Source: Meiothermus sp. (lineage in GTDB: Bacteria > Deinococcota > Deinococci > Deinococcales > Thermaceae). Taken from it: a stretch of 64,000 bases of DNA. The stretch lies in NCBI RefSeq assembly GCF_026004075.1, contig NZ_BPIK01000001.1, positions 31,001 through 95,000 on the forward strand. Reading direction: 5' to 3'. The position numbers and the translations under genes were made by a program. A model generated the notes under the pieces. It did not search any database. It had not been told where the DNA came from and worked only from the letters and a program-made list of their open reading frames with translations. This document shows, one piece after another, positions 37,629-47,176 of the stretch (position 1 is its first letter; every line of letters begins with the position of its first letter).

Positions 37629-39016
37629 GCGTTGCCGCGCACCTCCTCCCAGGTGTAGCGCCGGGTAATCGCCCCGTTCTCAAAAACCGTTTGCAGAATG
37701 CTCTGGGGGTGCGGCTGGGTGGCGTCTAGGGGCAGTTCCACGGTGCGGATGCCGCGTTCGTCCTGGATAACGTCCAGGCGGCCTTTCTTGGAGAGCTTGC
37801 CGGGGTCGTCCACCGGGCTCTTGCCCACCCCGTAGGTCTCGCCGTCTACTGTGACCAGGTGCAGCTTCTGGGCGAACTTCTGGGTGTCGCGGTGGGGGTG
37901 CTGCAAGAGGGCCCCGCCCATGCCGAAGGCCACGTTGGAGGCGCTGTAGCCCCACTGCTCGAGCAAAAACAGCACCTTGCGGATGGTGTCGGCGTTCACC
38001 CCGTCGCCCTGGATGACCCGCACCCCGTTCAGCACCTTGTAGCCCTTGCGGTTGAGGGTGGCGCCAAATTTGGCCTCGAGGGTCTGCACCGTGCGCAGCA
38101 CCACGAAGGGCGGGTCGCCCGAGTCGGGCCGGATGACCACGGTGGCCCCCGACTGCTGGATGAGTTCGCGCAATTCCTCGCCGATAATCTGGCCCACGGC
38201 GTGCTCGCGGTTGTACGAATCAATCACCATCGCCAGCAGGGCCCCCGGTTTGGCAAAGGCCTCGAGCATCTGGCGGTAGGCCTGGGCCTCGCCGGTGCGG
38301 CCAAAGCTGGTCACGGTGCTGTGCTCCATGGCCGGGATGCTGTAGCCGGCCATCTCGGCCCCGTAGTAGTTGCGGGCGTAGATCAGGGCGGTGACGGTAT
38401 CGGTGCCCATAAAGTTCACCAGGTGGGCCATCCCGCCCAGCCCGGCGCTCTCGAGGCTGCTTACCCCCCGCGCGCCAAAGTCGTGCAGCTTGAAGGGCAG
38501 CTCGGCCTCGGGGTCGTCGGCGGTTTTCTCCAGGTACTCCTTGATGGTGTTGCGGATGCCCCAGGAAACCGTGCAGACTGTGGTGGGGTACCAGACCGCC
38601 CGCAACAGCGCGGTCTCGAGCCAGCCCGGCAGCCAGGGTACTTTAGGGTCGGTGCTCTCGATGATGACCAGGGGGTTGTGTACGGGAACCACCTTACCCT
38701 CGGGTACGGCCCGGATGCGCACCGGCAGCCGCCCCCCTAAGTCCTGGGCGATGTAGCGCCAGCCCTCTGTGGGGAAGGGCAGCCCGTGGGCCTGGAAGAC
38801 CTCCTGGGCTTCCTCCACGTCGGCCAGGCTGACCCCCTTGCTCAGGTACTCGATTAAGAAGGCCTGCAGGCCAAAGAAGCGCACGAAGTTGGAGTCGCCT
38901 CCGCGGCTTTCGATGTACCAACTGGCATAGGTCATGCCCCTGGGGAACTGGGCGTAGTGGCTGGCCTTGTAGCTGTCGGTGTTTAGGATGAGGTTGTGGG
39001 GGTTGAGGGGTTTCAC
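37625..39016 (-). CDS. nadV: Nicotinamide phosphoribosyltransferase (NAMPT/NadV type)
   Basis: A 463-residue enzyme making NMN from nicotinamide and PRPP. The N-terminus has [19 protein letters not shown], as in NAMPT. Further motifs are [46 protein letters not shown], and the phosphate-site [11 protein letters not shown]. The GTG at 39016 is the start, since it follows AAAGGAG and overlaps the upstream nadM stop by four bases. Last gene of nrtR-nadM-nadV, it provides direct, non-deamidating NAD salvage. Confidence 0.95.
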   Translation of the reverse strand: MKPLNPHNLILNTDSYKASHYAQFPRGMTYASWYIESRGGDSNFVRFFGLQAFLIEYLSKGVSLADVEEAQEVFQAHGLPFPTEGWRYIAQDLGGRLPVRIRAVPEGKVVPVHNPLVIIESTDPKVPWLPGWLETALLRAVWYPTTVCTVSWGIRNTIKEYLEKTADDPEAELPFKLHDFGARGVSSLESAGLGGMAHLVNFMGTDTVTALIYARNYYGAEMAGYSIPAMEHSTVTSFGRTGEAQAYRQMLEAFAKPGALLAMVIDSYNREHAVGQIIGEELRELIQQSGATVVIRPDSGDPPFVVLRTVQTLEAKFGATLNRKGYKVLNGVRVIQGDGVNADTIRKVLFLLEQWGYSASNVAFGMGGALLQHPHRDTQKFAQKLHLVTVDGETYGVGKSPVDDPGKLSKKGRLDVIQDERGIRTVELPLDATQPHPQSILQTVFENGAITRRYTWEEVRGNA

Positions 39017-40041
39017 TTGGGCTCCTTTCCTTGGGACAGCGCGGGTTGGTGCGGTGCGCGCCCCAAAAACCAACAAATCTGCTGGTAGTGATCCTCAAAG
39101 AAGCGGGCCTGGTGGCGCTCGAGCCCGGCCAGGGGCAGCCAGAAGGCCCTTGCGGCGTCGTCCTGCCCTCGAACTGCTGGGGGAGGGGTGTCTTGCAGGT
39201 CGAAGAAGTGGCCCATGCTGATCACCCTTCCGCGCAGGCTGCGGCCCGGATAGTCGAAGGCCTGGGTGGCCTTGAGGTACTTGGCCTGTAGTTCCAGGCC
39301 GGTCTCCTCGCGCAGCTCGCGCAGGGCCGAAGCCAGCAGGGTTTCCCTGGGTTCCACGTAGCCCCCCGGCAGGGCCCAGGCCCCCTTGCCGAGGGCCCCG
39401 TTGCGCTCGACCAGTAAGACCTGTTCCTGGGCCAGCACCATCGCGTCGGTGGCGACGTGCAGGATGGGGTAGGGGTAGCGTCGCTCGAGCGCGCGATAGT
39501 GTTGAATGGTTCTCCACTCGTCCTGCAAGCGTTTGAACTCTGCCGTGGCGGCGAATTGCTCCATATACTGCCGCACCGCCTCTGGAACCATGGCCTTCCA
39601 ATCGGCGCTGCCGCCAAAGTAGCTGTTGCGCACGTCGGTGGCGTTGAGGGGGCTCACCACGCCGCTGGGCTCGAAGGGCCAGTCGCCAAAGCCGTGCAGA
39701 TAGTAGCTGCTCTCGTCCTTGTCGTAGCCGGTGATAGCAATGCGGGCGTCAGGGCCGGCGAGGGCCTCCACCGCCGTCCGCACACTGCGGAACCAGCGGG
39801 GGTCGTCGTAGTAGTCGTCGGCGATGGCTACAAACTGCAACCGGGTCGCGTCCGCACCCAGGCTGGCCCGGATCATGGCCTCGCGCACCTCGGCGCTGAA
39901 GGGGTTTTTGGGGGTGGGGTAGCAGTAGGCACTGCCCAGCACCACGATTAGCCGATCGAAACGTTCCAGGGCCCGGGAGATGGTCTCGAGGTGGGCTAAG
40001 TGCGGCGGCTGGAAGCGCCCGATAAAGACGGCGGTGTTCAT
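39013..40041 (-). CDS. nadM: Bifunctional NMN adenylyltransferase / Nudix hydrolase
   Basis: A 342-residue two-domain protein. The N-terminal nucleotidyltransferase (residues 1-180) carries GRFQPPHLAHLETI and makes NAD from NMN and ATP. The C-terminal Nudix domain (about 195-330) has a perfect Nudix box, with GGYVEPRE followed by ALRELREETGL, and probably hydrolyses ADP-ribose. The start follows GGAGGG. It overlaps nrtR upstream and nadV downstream by four bases each, so all three are translationally coupled. Confidence 0.95.
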   Translation of the reverse strand: MNTAVFIGRFQPPHLAHLETISRALERFDRLIVVLGSAYCYPTPKNPFSAEVREAMIRASLGADATRLQFVAIADDYYDDPRWFRSVRTAVEALAGPDARIAITGYDKDESSYYLHGFGDWPFEPSGVVSPLNATDVRNSYFGGSADWKAMVPEAVRQYMEQFAATAEFKRLQDEWRTIQHYRALERRYPYPILHVATDAMVLAQEQVLLVERNGALGKGAWALPGGYVEPRETLLASALRELREETGLELQAKYLKATQAFDYPGRSLRGRVISMGHFFDLQDTPPPAVRGQDDAARAFWLPLAGLERHQARFFEDHYQQICWFLGRAPHQPALSQGKEPK

Positions 40042-40796
40042 GGTGCCCTCCGGAAGCGGTAGAGTTCGGCAGGCCGGCCCAGGCCGCGCTCGAGCGCGCC
40101 GGTGGCCTCGAGCATCCCCGAGGCCAGCATCTTGCGCCGAAAGGAGTCTTTGTTGAGCTTTTTTTGCAGGATGGTCTCGTGCACGGCCTGCAGTTGGCGC
40201 AGGGTGAAGCGTTCCGGGAGCAGCTCAAAGCCGATGGGGGTGTACGAGAGCTTCCCCCGGATGCGCCGCAGGGCCACCCCCAGTATCTCGGCGTGGTCGA
40301 AGGCCAGTGAATACTTTTTGTTTTTGCTATCGAAAATTTCTACGCTGCTGGCCTCTTCGGGTGTGCGCAATTTGAACAGCGCGATTTCCTCGCTGGATTC
40401 GCGGATATGGCTGGCCTCGACCAGGGCGTAATAGGCCACGCTAATCACGCGCATCCGGGGGTCGCGTTTGGGGTCGCCGAAGGTGTAGAGCTGCTCCAAG
40501 TAAACAGGATGCTTGTGGGGGCTTTCCCGCTCCATGCCCACCATCCCCTCGAGCCCGGCTTTTTGCCGTAGCACCCGTGCGGCGGCCTCGTCGAGCGACT
40601 CCTGTATCTGCACAAAGCCACCCGGCAGGCTCCAGTAGTTGAGGAAAGGGTGTTCTTTGCGCTTGACCAATAGGGCCTCGAGGTGCCCTTCGCGCAGGGT
40701 CAGGATGACCACGTCCACCGTTACCGAAGGTCGGTCGAAGGCGTTGGAATCGTAGTTATTCAGGTATTGCAGCTCTTCCAGATTATGGCGATTCAA
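40038..40796 (-). CDS. nrtR: NrtR-type Nudix-related transcriptional regulator of NAD metabolism
   Basis: A 252-residue regulator. The N-terminal Nudix-like domain (residues 22-160) has a decayed Nudix box (GGFVQIQESLDEAAARVL, then RQKAGL) lacking the catalytic Glu pair, so it should sense ADP-ribose or NAD without hydrolysis. The C-terminal winged helix (residues 180-250; FTLRQLQAVHETIL, then FRRKMLASGMLEATG) binds DNA. The start is TTG with GGAGG five bases ahead. It heads the operon with nadM and nadV and lies beside a palindromic operator, implying autorepression. Confidence 0.92.
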   Translation of the reverse strand: MNRHNLEELQYLNNYDSNAFDRPSVTVDVVILTLREGHLEALLVKRKEHPFLNYWSLPGGFVQIQESLDEAAARVLRQKAGLEGMVGMERESPHKHPVYLEQLYTFGDPKRDPRMRVISVAYYALVEASHIRESSEEIALFKLRTPEEASSVEIFDSKNKKYSLAFDHAEILGVALRRIRGKLSYTPIGFELLPERFTLRQLQAVHETILQKKLNKDSFRRKMLASGMLEATGALERGLGRPAELYRFRRAP

Positions 40797-40806
40797 GCAG
40801 GCCTCC

Positions 40807-40850
40807 TACATATATGCAAATAGCATATATGTATTATGCATATAAATCAA
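40807..40850 (-). promoter_or_regulatory. nrtR promoter with embedded palindromic operator
   Basis: The palindrome has 11-bp perfect arms, TACATATATGC (40807-40817) and GCATATATGTA (40823-40833), around AAATA. On the minus strand TTGATT (40850-40845) and TATGCT (40827-40822) form a promoter with a 17-base spacer. The -10 thus lies inside the palindrome. Repressor binding there, presumably NrtR, would block RNA polymerase. Confidence 0.75.
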
Positions 40851-40998
40851 GCAAATCGTCAAAAATGCAATTGGTTGCGATTTATTCTGTCAAACGTCTG
40901 ATGATATTGTGACAAAATGCAAATTTTCGAAGAACGCAATGTTGATTTTTGCAAATTTGTGATAAGGTGTTGTCTCAAGTGGTGCCGGATTAAAAGTC

Positions 40999-41023
40999 AT
41001 TTAGATACAAAAAACATCTAAAT
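40999..41023. promoter_or_regulatory. Inverted repeat in the glnA leader
   Basis: ATTTAGAT and ATCTAAAT are perfect 8-bp arms around a 9-base A-rich loop, 28 bases before the glutamine synthetase start. It could be an operator for a nitrogen regulator or an RNA hairpin. I recognise no known nitrogen-control motif, and found no convincing promoter hexamers. Confidence 0.5.
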
Positions 41024-41051
41024 ACAACCGTCACCATCTCCAGGAGAAGCT

Positions 41052-43202
41052 ATGAACCACGACTTTGATGTTGTTTCGGCAGCCCGTAACTGGCGGTTTA
41101 AGGATGTGCGACAGGTTTCCAGCGACATCGCTGGCGAGGTATTTGCCAGCGATGTGCTGGACATGGATGAGCTGCGCGAGCTGGTTTCCAAACCAGTATG
41201 GAAATCGCTCCAGGCCACCATCGAGAAGGGCGCCCCCCTCGATCCCAGCATCGCCGATACCATCGCCCTGGCCATGAAGAAGTGGGCCCTGGAAAAAGGG
41301 GCCACCCACTATACCCACTGGTTCCACCCGCTCACCGGCTACACCGCCGAGAAGCACGACAGCTTTTTCACCCCCATCTCCGATGGCAAGGTGATTGCCT
41401 CGTTCACCGGGAAGGAGCTCATTCAGGCCGAACCCGACGCCTCTTCGTTTCCATCGGGTGGCCTGCGGGCGACCTTCGAGGCAAGGGGTTACACCGCCTG
41501 GGATCCTACCTCGCCGGCCTTCATCGTGCGGCACTCCAACGGCGCGACCCTGTGCATCCCCACCGCCTTTGCCAGCTGGACTGGGGAGGCCCTCGACCTC
41601 AAAACCCCCCTGCTGCGCTCCATCGAGGCCCTGAACAAAAGCGCCCAGCGGGCCCTCAAGTACTTTGGTGTACAGGCCAGCAAGGTTTCCTCTACCCTGG
41701 GAGCTGAGCAGGAGTACTTCCTGATTGATGAGGAGTTTTACTTCCGCCGCCCCGACCTGGTCATGACCGGCCGCACCCTGTTTGGGGCCAAGCCCCCGCG
41801 CGGACAGGAGCTCGAGGATCACTACTTCGGCTCCATCCCCGACCGGGTGCTCTCCTTCATGACCGACGTGGAGAACCAGCTCTATGCCCTGGGTATCCCG
41901 GTCAAGACCCGCCACAACGAGGTGGCCCCCGGCCAGTACGAGATCGCCCCCATCTTCGAGCCCTCCAACATCGCCGCTGACCACCAGCAGCTGGTTATGC
42001 AGGTGCTTAAGAACACCGCCCGGCGCTACGGTATGGTAGCCTTGCTGCACGAGAAGCCCTTCGCTGGCATCAACGGCTCGGGCAAGCACTGCAACTGGAG
42101 CATGAGCACCGATACCGGCATCAATCTGCTGGAGCCCGGCGACACCCCGCACGACAACCTGCAGTTCCTGTTTTTCTGTGCGGCGGTGATCAAGGCGGTG
42201 GATCTGCACCAGGATCTGCTGCGCATTAGCGTGGCCTCGGCCTCCAACGACCACCGCCTGGGCGCCAACGAAGCCCCCCCGGCCATCATGTCCATCTTCC
42301 TGGGCGACCAGCTCACCGATATCTTCGAGCGGTTGGCTAATGGCAAAGGGGGTTCAGGCAAGAAGGTAGGGGTGCTCGAGCTTGGCACGCCGGTGCTGCC
42401 CCCCCTGCCCAAGCACGCCGGCGACCGCAACCGCACCTCGCCCTTCGCCTTTACCGGCAACAAGTTCGAGTTCCGCGCGGTGGGTTCCTCGCAGAGCATC
42501 TCCTTCCCCATCACGGTGCTCAACACCATCGTGGCCGACGCCATCGATGCCCTGATGGACTCGGTCGAGGCCAAGATGAAGAAAAAAATGGGCTTCGAGC
42601 AGGCCGCTTTGGAGACCATCAAGGAGACCTACGCCCAGCACAAGCGCATCGTTTTCAACGGCGACGGCTACTCGGCGGCCTGGCACAAAGAAGCCGCCAA
42701 GCGCGGGCTGTTGAACCTACGCACGGCTGTTGATGCCATCGAGCGCTTTACCGACGAGAAAAACGTCAAGCTGTTTACCCGCCTGGGGGTGCTCAACGAG
42801 CGCGAGATTTACGCCCGCCAGGAGATCATGTACGACATCTACTTCAAGCAGGTCAACATCGAGGGCGAGACCACCGAGTGGGTGGCCCAGACCCAGATTC
42901 TGCCCGGGGCTTTGAGCTACCTGGCCGAACTCTCGGAGATCGAGGTCAAGTCGCGGGCCGCCGAGCGCACCATCAAACAGGTGGTGGAGGCCACCGACGC
43001 GCTGTCGGATGCCCTCGAGAAGCTCAAGGCCCAGAACGCCGAGCTGGGCGGCGACGAGGTGCACGAGAAAGCCCACCACATGCGCGACAACGTGCTGCCC
43101 GCCATGGCCGAGGTGCGCAAGGCCGCCGATGCCCTCGAGCGCATCCTGGCCGACAAATACTGGCCCCTGCCCAGCTACCGCGAGATGCTGTTTGTGAAGT
43201 AG
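41052..43202 (+). CDS. glnN: Glutamine synthetase type III
   Basis: A 716-residue GSIII enzyme that makes glutamine from glutamate, ammonia and ATP. Characteristic segments are [20 protein letters not shown] near residue 80, [20 protein letters not shown], the catalytic [48 protein letters not shown], and [21 protein letters not shown]. The long C-terminal helical tail ending at 43202 is typical of type III. The start follows AGGAG. It diverges from the NAD salvage operon and ends with a terminator. Confidence 0.96.
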   Translation: MNHDFDVVSAARNWRFKDVRQVSSDIAGEVFASDVLDMDELRELVSKPVWKSLQATIEKGAPLDPSIADTIALAMKKWALEKGATHYTHWFHPLTGYTAEKHDSFFTPISDGKVIASFTGKELIQAEPDASSFPSGGLRATFEARGYTAWDPTSPAFIVRHSNGATLCIPTAFASWTGEALDLKTPLLRSIEALNKSAQRALKYFGVQASKVSSTLGAEQEYFLIDEEFYFRRPDLVMTGRTLFGAKPPRGQELEDHYFGSIPDRVLSFMTDVENQLYALGIPVKTRHNEVAPGQYEIAPIFEPSNIAADHQQLVMQVLKNTARRYGMVALLHEKPFAGINGSGKHCNWSMSTDTGINLLEPGDTPHDNLQFLFFCAAVIKAVDLHQDLLRISVASASNDHRLGANEAPPAIMSIFLGDQLTDIFERLANGKGGSGKKVGVLELGTPVLPPLPKHAGDRNRTSPFAFTGNKFEFRAVGSSQSISFPITVLNTIVADAIDALMDSVEAKMKKKMGFEQAALETIKETYAQHKRIVFNGDGYSAAWHKEAAKRGLLNLRTAVDAIERFTDEKNVKLFTRLGVLNEREIYARQEIMYDIYFKQVNIEGETTEWVAQTQILPGALSYLAELSEIEVKSRAAERTIKQVVEATDALSDALEKLKAQNAELGGDEVHEKAHHMRDNVLPAMAEVRKAADALERILADKYWPLPSYREMLFVK

Positions 43203-43223
43203 ACACCGGCTCCTTCTGCCTCC

Positions 43224-43251
43224 AAACACCCCCGGGCCTGGGGGTGTTTTT
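43224..43251 (+). terminator. Terminator of the glutamine synthetase gene
   Basis: AAACACCCCC and GGGGGTGTTT form a 10-bp stem with a 6-base loop, and T continues to 43251. It lies 21 bases after the stop codon. Confidence 0.93.
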
Positions 43252-43324
43252 GTGCTCCAACGAGGGTTCGGGGCCAATATGTTATTATCGTATTTGCAAA
43301 TCGTGTTACGAACGAGGTATATCC

Positions 43325-43798
43325 ATGCGCAATTCGGTTTCGGAAGCCCTGCTGGACTCGTTTCAGCGCAACAACACCATCCTGCTCAATCTGCTGCGGG
43401 CTCTGCCGGAAGGGGGCCTGGAGGCCAGGGCCATGGAGGGGAGTCCGTCGGTGGGGGAGCAGTTCGCACACATTCAGAACACCCGGCTGTTCTGGTTGCA
43501 GCAGGTCGCGCCGGAGCTGGCTGAGGGTATGCCCCAGCGCGACCGCCTGGCCGAGCTGCTCGACGAGAGCGCTCGAGCCATCTGCGATGCGGTTAAGCAT
43601 CGCCTCGAGACCGGCCAGCCGATGGAGGGTGGGCACGCCCACTACGACCACCCGGTGCTGTTTCTTCAGCACATGCTCTGGCACGAGGGCTACCACGTCG
43701 GGCAGATGAAGCTGGCCCTCAAGCAAATGGGCTATGTGATGCCGGAGGCGCTGGAAGAGCAGGCCATCTGGAGCCTGTGGCGCACGGAGGTCTGGTAG
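43325..43798 (+). CDS. DinB/YfiT-like four-helix protein
   Basis: A 157-residue DinB-family protein. The probable metal-binding His triad is visible as His in EQFAHIQNTRLFW near residue 45 and two His in the LWHEGYHVGQM motif near 120. DinB-like proteins form four-helix bundles and include bacillithiol- or mycothiol-dependent transferases as well as many of unknown role. The start follows GAGGT. The DUF1905 gene begins two bases after the stop, so they form an operon. Confidence 0.85.
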   Translation: MRNSVSEALLDSFQRNNTILLNLLRALPEGGLEARAMEGSPSVGEQFAHIQNTRLFWLQQVAPELAEGMPQRDRLAELLDESARAICDAVKHRLETGQPMEGGHAHYDHPVLFLQHMLWHEGYHVGQMKLALKQMGYVMPEALEEQAIWSLWRTEVW

Positions 43799-43800
43799 CG

Positions 43801-44106
43801 GTGGGCCTCGAGTTCAGCGGCGAAATCTGGGAGTGGCGCGGCCCGGCGCCCTTTTACTTCGTGACCGTGCCCGAGGCAGAGAGCCAGGCCATCAAAAGCG
43901 CCGAGCGGCTCCTGACCTACGGCTGGGGCATGATTCCGGCAAAGGTTCGCATCGGCCAGACCGTCTGGAAAACCGCGCTCTGGCCTAAGGAGGGCCGGTA
44001 CGTTCTGCCGCTCAAAGATGCCGTGCGCCGGGCGGAGGGCCTCGAGGTGGGCCAGACCGTGCAGGTGTGGCTCGAGGTGGGTCTGGGCTCAGCAGATACG
44101 CAATAA
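43801..44106 (+). CDS. DUF1905 domain protein
   Basis: A 101-residue protein, starting at GTG with GGAGG ten bases before it. It matches DUF1905: EFSGEIWEWRGPAPFYFVTVPE, GWGMIPAKVRIGQTVWKTALWPKEGRYVLPLK, then EVGQTVQVWLEV. The family folds as a small beta barrel without a known biochemical role. It follows the DinB-like gene by two bases and is probably translated from the same mRNA. Confidence 0.8.
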   Translation: MGLEFSGEIWEWRGPAPFYFVTVPEAESQAIKSAERLLTYGWGMIPAKVRIGQTVWKTALWPKEGRYVLPLKDAVRRAEGLEVGQTVQVWLEVGLGSADTQ

Positions 44107-44276
44107 AGGGTCTCGTGTGGAACAGGTCTAAATTTCTAGCAGAACGGATTCCTTGATGAATGGTTCTTTGCTATAGCATCCTGGGACAAAATGCCCTACA
44201 CTCTGTTCTGGACAGCGCACGGTGAATGCCCCCTGACATTCCACCCGTAGCCTGTGTGAGGAGACCCGGATTCAAG

Positions 44277-46169
44277 TTGGAGAAGCTCAAACGTTTCACT
44301 GCCAAGGATGCCGAAGAAATCTACCTCGTCCCCCACTGGGCGGCGGGGTTTTTTCGGGTAGGGGAGGACGGCGAGCTCGAGGTCACGCCCGAGGGGGCGG
44401 AGGGCCCCAGCGCCTCGCTCTTTGAAATCGTGCAGGACTTGCGGGACGAGGGACGCCCATTGCCGGTGATGCTGCGCTTCCCCCAAATTCTGGAAGCGCG
44501 GGTGGTGGCGCTCAACGAGGCCTTCCGCCGGGCCATCAAGAAGTACCGCTACGACGCGGGGTATCAAGGGCTGTTCCCGGTCAAGGTCAACCAGCGGCGT
44601 ATGGTGGTGGAGACCGTAGCCAGGGCGGGGAAACCTTTTGCCTATGGCCTCGAGGCCGGTTCCAAAGCCGAGCTGGCCCTGATTCTGGCCCAGGATCTGC
44701 ACCCCGAGTCCATCATCGCCTGCAACGGCTTCAAGGACGACGACTTTATCCGGCTGGCCCTGATGGGCAAAAAGCTGGGCAGGAACGTGGTGGTCACCCT
44801 GGAGAAATTCGCCGAGCTGGGGCGGGTGATCCGCATCGCCCAAGAGCTGGGGGTGGAGCCGCAGATTGGCATCCGCTACAAGCTCAAAACCAAAGGCTCG
44901 GGGGCCTGGGAGGAGTCGGGCGGCGAGGCGGCCAAGTTTGGCTTCACCACCCCCGAGATCATCAAAGCGGTGGATATGCTGGCCGAGGCCGGCATGCTGG
45001 GCACCATCGCCATGCTGCACTCGCACATCGGCAGCCAGGTGACCGATATCCGCCGCATTAAGCAGGCCGTGCGGGAGATCGCCCAGACCTACGTGCAGCT
45101 TCGCAAGCTGGGGGCCCCGGTGCGCTACCTCAACCTGGGTGGGGGGCTGGCGGTAGACTACGACGGCTCCAAGACCGCCTTCTATGCCTCGGCCAACTAC
45201 ACCCTGGAAGAGTACGCCGAGGACCTGGTCTACGTGACCAAGGAAATTTGCGATGGTCACGGGGAGCCTCACCCCATCCTGGTCACCGAGTCGGGCCGGG
45301 CCGTGACCGCCTACCACAGCGTGCTGGTGCTCGAGGTGATCGACACCATCCGCCCCCCCGGCGAAGAGAAGCTCGAGCAGCCCAAGGACGCCCATCCGGT
45401 GGTCAAGGATATGTTCGAGCTGGCCCGAAGCATCTCGGCCAAGAACTACCGCGAGGTCTACCACGACGCCTTCGCCAACAAGGACACCGTCCAGAATCTC
45501 TACGACCTGGGCCTCATCTCCCTGCGCGACCGGGCCGCAGCCGAGGCCCTGTTCTACCAGATTGCCCGCAAGACCCTCAAGCTGGCCCTCGAGCTCGACT
45601 ACCCTGCCGACGAACTCGAAGACCTGCAAAAAATGCTGGCCGACAAACTGGTCTGCAACTTCAGCCTCTTCCAGAGCCTTCCCGATACCTGGGCCATCAA
45701 GCAGATGTTCCCCATCGTGCCGCTCACCCGCCTGAACGAGCGCCCCACCCGCGAGGCCACCCTGGTGGATATCACCTGCGACTCCGATGGCAAGATCGAC
45801 CGTTTCATTGACACCCACGACGTGCGCAACACCTTGCCGGTGCACGAAATTCGCTCCGGCGAGCCCTACTACCTGGGGGTCTTCCTGACCGGGGCCTACC
45901 AGGACGTGCTGGGCATGAATCACAACCTGTTTGGCCGCATCGGCGAGGCCCATGTGGTGGTCGACGAAGAGGGCTACGACATAGAGCGCTTTATTCAGGG
46001 TGAAAAGGCCCGGCGGGTGATCGAGAAAATGGGCTACGAGGACGACGAACTGGCCGAGGCTGTGGAGAAGCTGGTGCGCTCGTCCAAAAAACTCACCCCT
46101 GCCGAAAAAGGCGCTTTTATGGAGCTGTACGCACGGGAGCTGGTGGGGTACACCTACCTGGAAGACTAG
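44277..46169 (+). CDS. speA: Biosynthetic arginine decarboxylase
   Basis: SpeA (630 residues from this start) converts arginine to agmatine, the first step of Thermus-type polyamine synthesis. Motifs are the PLP lysine in GLFPVKVNQRR, EAGSKAELALIL, ACNGFKDDDFI, MLHSHIGSQV, LNLGGGLAVDYDGS, and the C-terminal VDITCDSDGKIDRFI. The TTG at 44277 has GAGGAGA 13 bases ahead and begins the conserved region. An ATG at 44226 would add 17 residues and lacks a ribosome site, so the start is uncertain. TACACT at 44197-44202 may be its -10. Confidence 0.9.
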   Translation: MEKLKRFTAKDAEEIYLVPHWAAGFFRVGEDGELEVTPEGAEGPSASLFEIVQDLRDEGRPLPVMLRFPQILEARVVALNEAFRRAIKKYRYDAGYQGLFPVKVNQRRMVVETVARAGKPFAYGLEAGSKAELALILAQDLHPESIIACNGFKDDDFIRLALMGKKLGRNVVVTLEKFAELGRVIRIAQELGVEPQIGIRYKLKTKGSGAWEESGGEAAKFGFTTPEIIKAVDMLAEAGMLGTIAMLHSHIGSQVTDIRRIKQAVREIAQTYVQLRKLGAPVRYLNLGGGLAVDYDGSKTAFYASANYTLEEYAEDLVYVTKEICDGHGEPHPILVTESGRAVTAYHSVLVLEVIDTIRPPGEEKLEQPKDAHPVVKDMFELARSISAKNYREVYHDAFANKDTVQNLYDLGLISLRDRAAAEALFYQIARKTLKLALELDYPADELEDLQKMLADKLVCNFSLFQSLPDTWAIKQMFPIVPLTRLNERPTREATLVDITCDSDGKIDRFIDTHDVRNTLPVHEIRSGEPYYLGVFLTGAYQDVLGMNHNLFGRIGEAHVVVDEEGYDIERFIQGEKARRVIEKMGYEDDELAEAVEKLVRSSKKLTPAEKGAFMELYARELVGYTYLED

Positions 46170-46264
46170 GTGCTACCGCCACAACCTACCCAAGAAAACG
46201 ACCGCTTATAAATGCCGTTGGATTAATGACTGCTTTGGTCTGTCCAATGCGGTTGGCGAGAGTT

Positions 46265-46401
46265 ATACGCATTTCGTCAATATCGTTCACTTTTGAAAGC
46301 CTAAACGATACTGCCGAAATGCTTTTCTACTCCCTTCGGTCGGCTTGAATCCTTCACCTTTGACTACACCCCACGGTGAAGGATTCAAGCGGAAACGGTA
46401 T
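46265..46401. repeat. 137-bp two-hairpin dispersed repeat, copy 1
   Basis: Hairpin A pairs 46269-46287 with 46304-46322 (19 bp, two mismatches). Hairpin B pairs 46343-46358 with 46375-46390 (16 bp, perfect; arm GCTTGAATCCTTCACC). The linker contains TACTCCCTTCGGTCGG, and a near copy of that linker recurs just after the element at 46402-46417. Both loops are 16 bases. The element has the same length and about 90% identity with copy 2. It lies in the 312-base gap between speA and the GidA-like gene, which holds no other gene I can support. Confidence 0.85.
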
Positions 46402-46481
46402 TACTCCCTTTGGTCGGATACTACATCGGGCAGTTGATTCACCGATAAATCCGCCCTCTAAACTTCCCTATGATGTTGTCT

Positions 46482-47174
46482 ATGAACTACGACGTACTGA
46501 TTGTGGGCGCAGGCTTCGCCGGCTCCGAAGCGGCCTATGCCCTGGCCCAGAAAGGGGTTCGGGTAGGCCTGGTCACCACCAGCCTGGACTCGGTCTATCT
46601 GCCCTTCACCCCTATCCAAGGCCCCTTTCCCCAGGGCTCGCTGCTGGCCCTGGTGGGCGAGGAAGGGCTGGGAGGCTGGGAGCTGCACCGCCGGGCCAAG
46701 TACAGGCTGGAAAACCACCCCCAGATTCACCTCCTGCAGCTCTCGGTGACACGCCTGATGCTCGAGGGCCCTGCCGTGATGGGCATTGAAAGCTGGGAAG
46801 GACCACGAAAAACCGCCCACAAGGTGGTGCTGGCGGTCGGGAGCTTTCTGAACCCTCGACTGTCCATTGGCTGCGTGACCGAGGAGGCCGGCCGCCTCTC
46901 GGAGGTGGCCTACCCCGATCTGTACCAGCACTTGGTGCAACTTGGCTTTAAGTTTACCTCTCAGTGTGCCGAGGTGCCCGAGCAGGACGGAACCCCCGGC
47001 TATCGGGTGGAGTATGAGGTGTTTGCTGAAGAGGAGTGGGAGTCCAGCACCATGCGCTTAGCCCGCGTCGAGGGCCTTTACGGTGTGGGTCTATGCGTGC
47101 TGGGGCAGGGTACATACGCCCAGATGGCCCAGGAGGGGTTGCGCCTGGCCGAAGCTTTGGGGCCCGGCACATAG
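46482..47174 (+). CDS. GidA-related FAD-binding protein
   Basis: A 230-residue flavoprotein with the Rossmann signature YDVLIVGAGFAGSEAAYALAQKG of MnmG/TrmFO N-terminal domains. It contains VVLAVGSFLNPR and a C-terminal GLYGVGLCVLGQGTYAQMAQEGLRLAEAL. It is much shorter than MnmG (about 600 residues) and resembles the stand-alone GidA-like protein known from Thermus. TATGAT at 46469-46474 lies seven bases before the ATG at 46482, so that start is preferred over the ATGs at 46470 and 46473. Substrate unknown. Confidence 0.88.
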   Translation: MNYDVLIVGAGFAGSEAAYALAQKGVRVGLVTTSLDSVYLPFTPIQGPFPQGSLLALVGEEGLGGWELHRRAKYRLENHPQIHLLQLSVTRLMLEGPAVMGIESWEGPRKTAHKVVLAVGSFLNPRLSIGCVTEEAGRLSEVAYPDLYQHLVQLGFKFTSQCAEVPEQDGTPGYRVEYEVFAEEEWESSTMRLARVEGLYGVGLCVLGQGTYAQMAQEGLRLAEALGPGT

Positions 47175-47176
47175 CC

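Noticed and set aside
41031..42254. A 407-codon open frame antisense to glutamine synthetase III
   Set aside because: No motif, no ribosome site, and complete overlap with a well-supported gene.
44196..45953. A 585-codon open frame antisense to speA
   Set aside because: It lies within a clear arginine decarboxylase gene and shows the same shadow composition without recognisable motifs.
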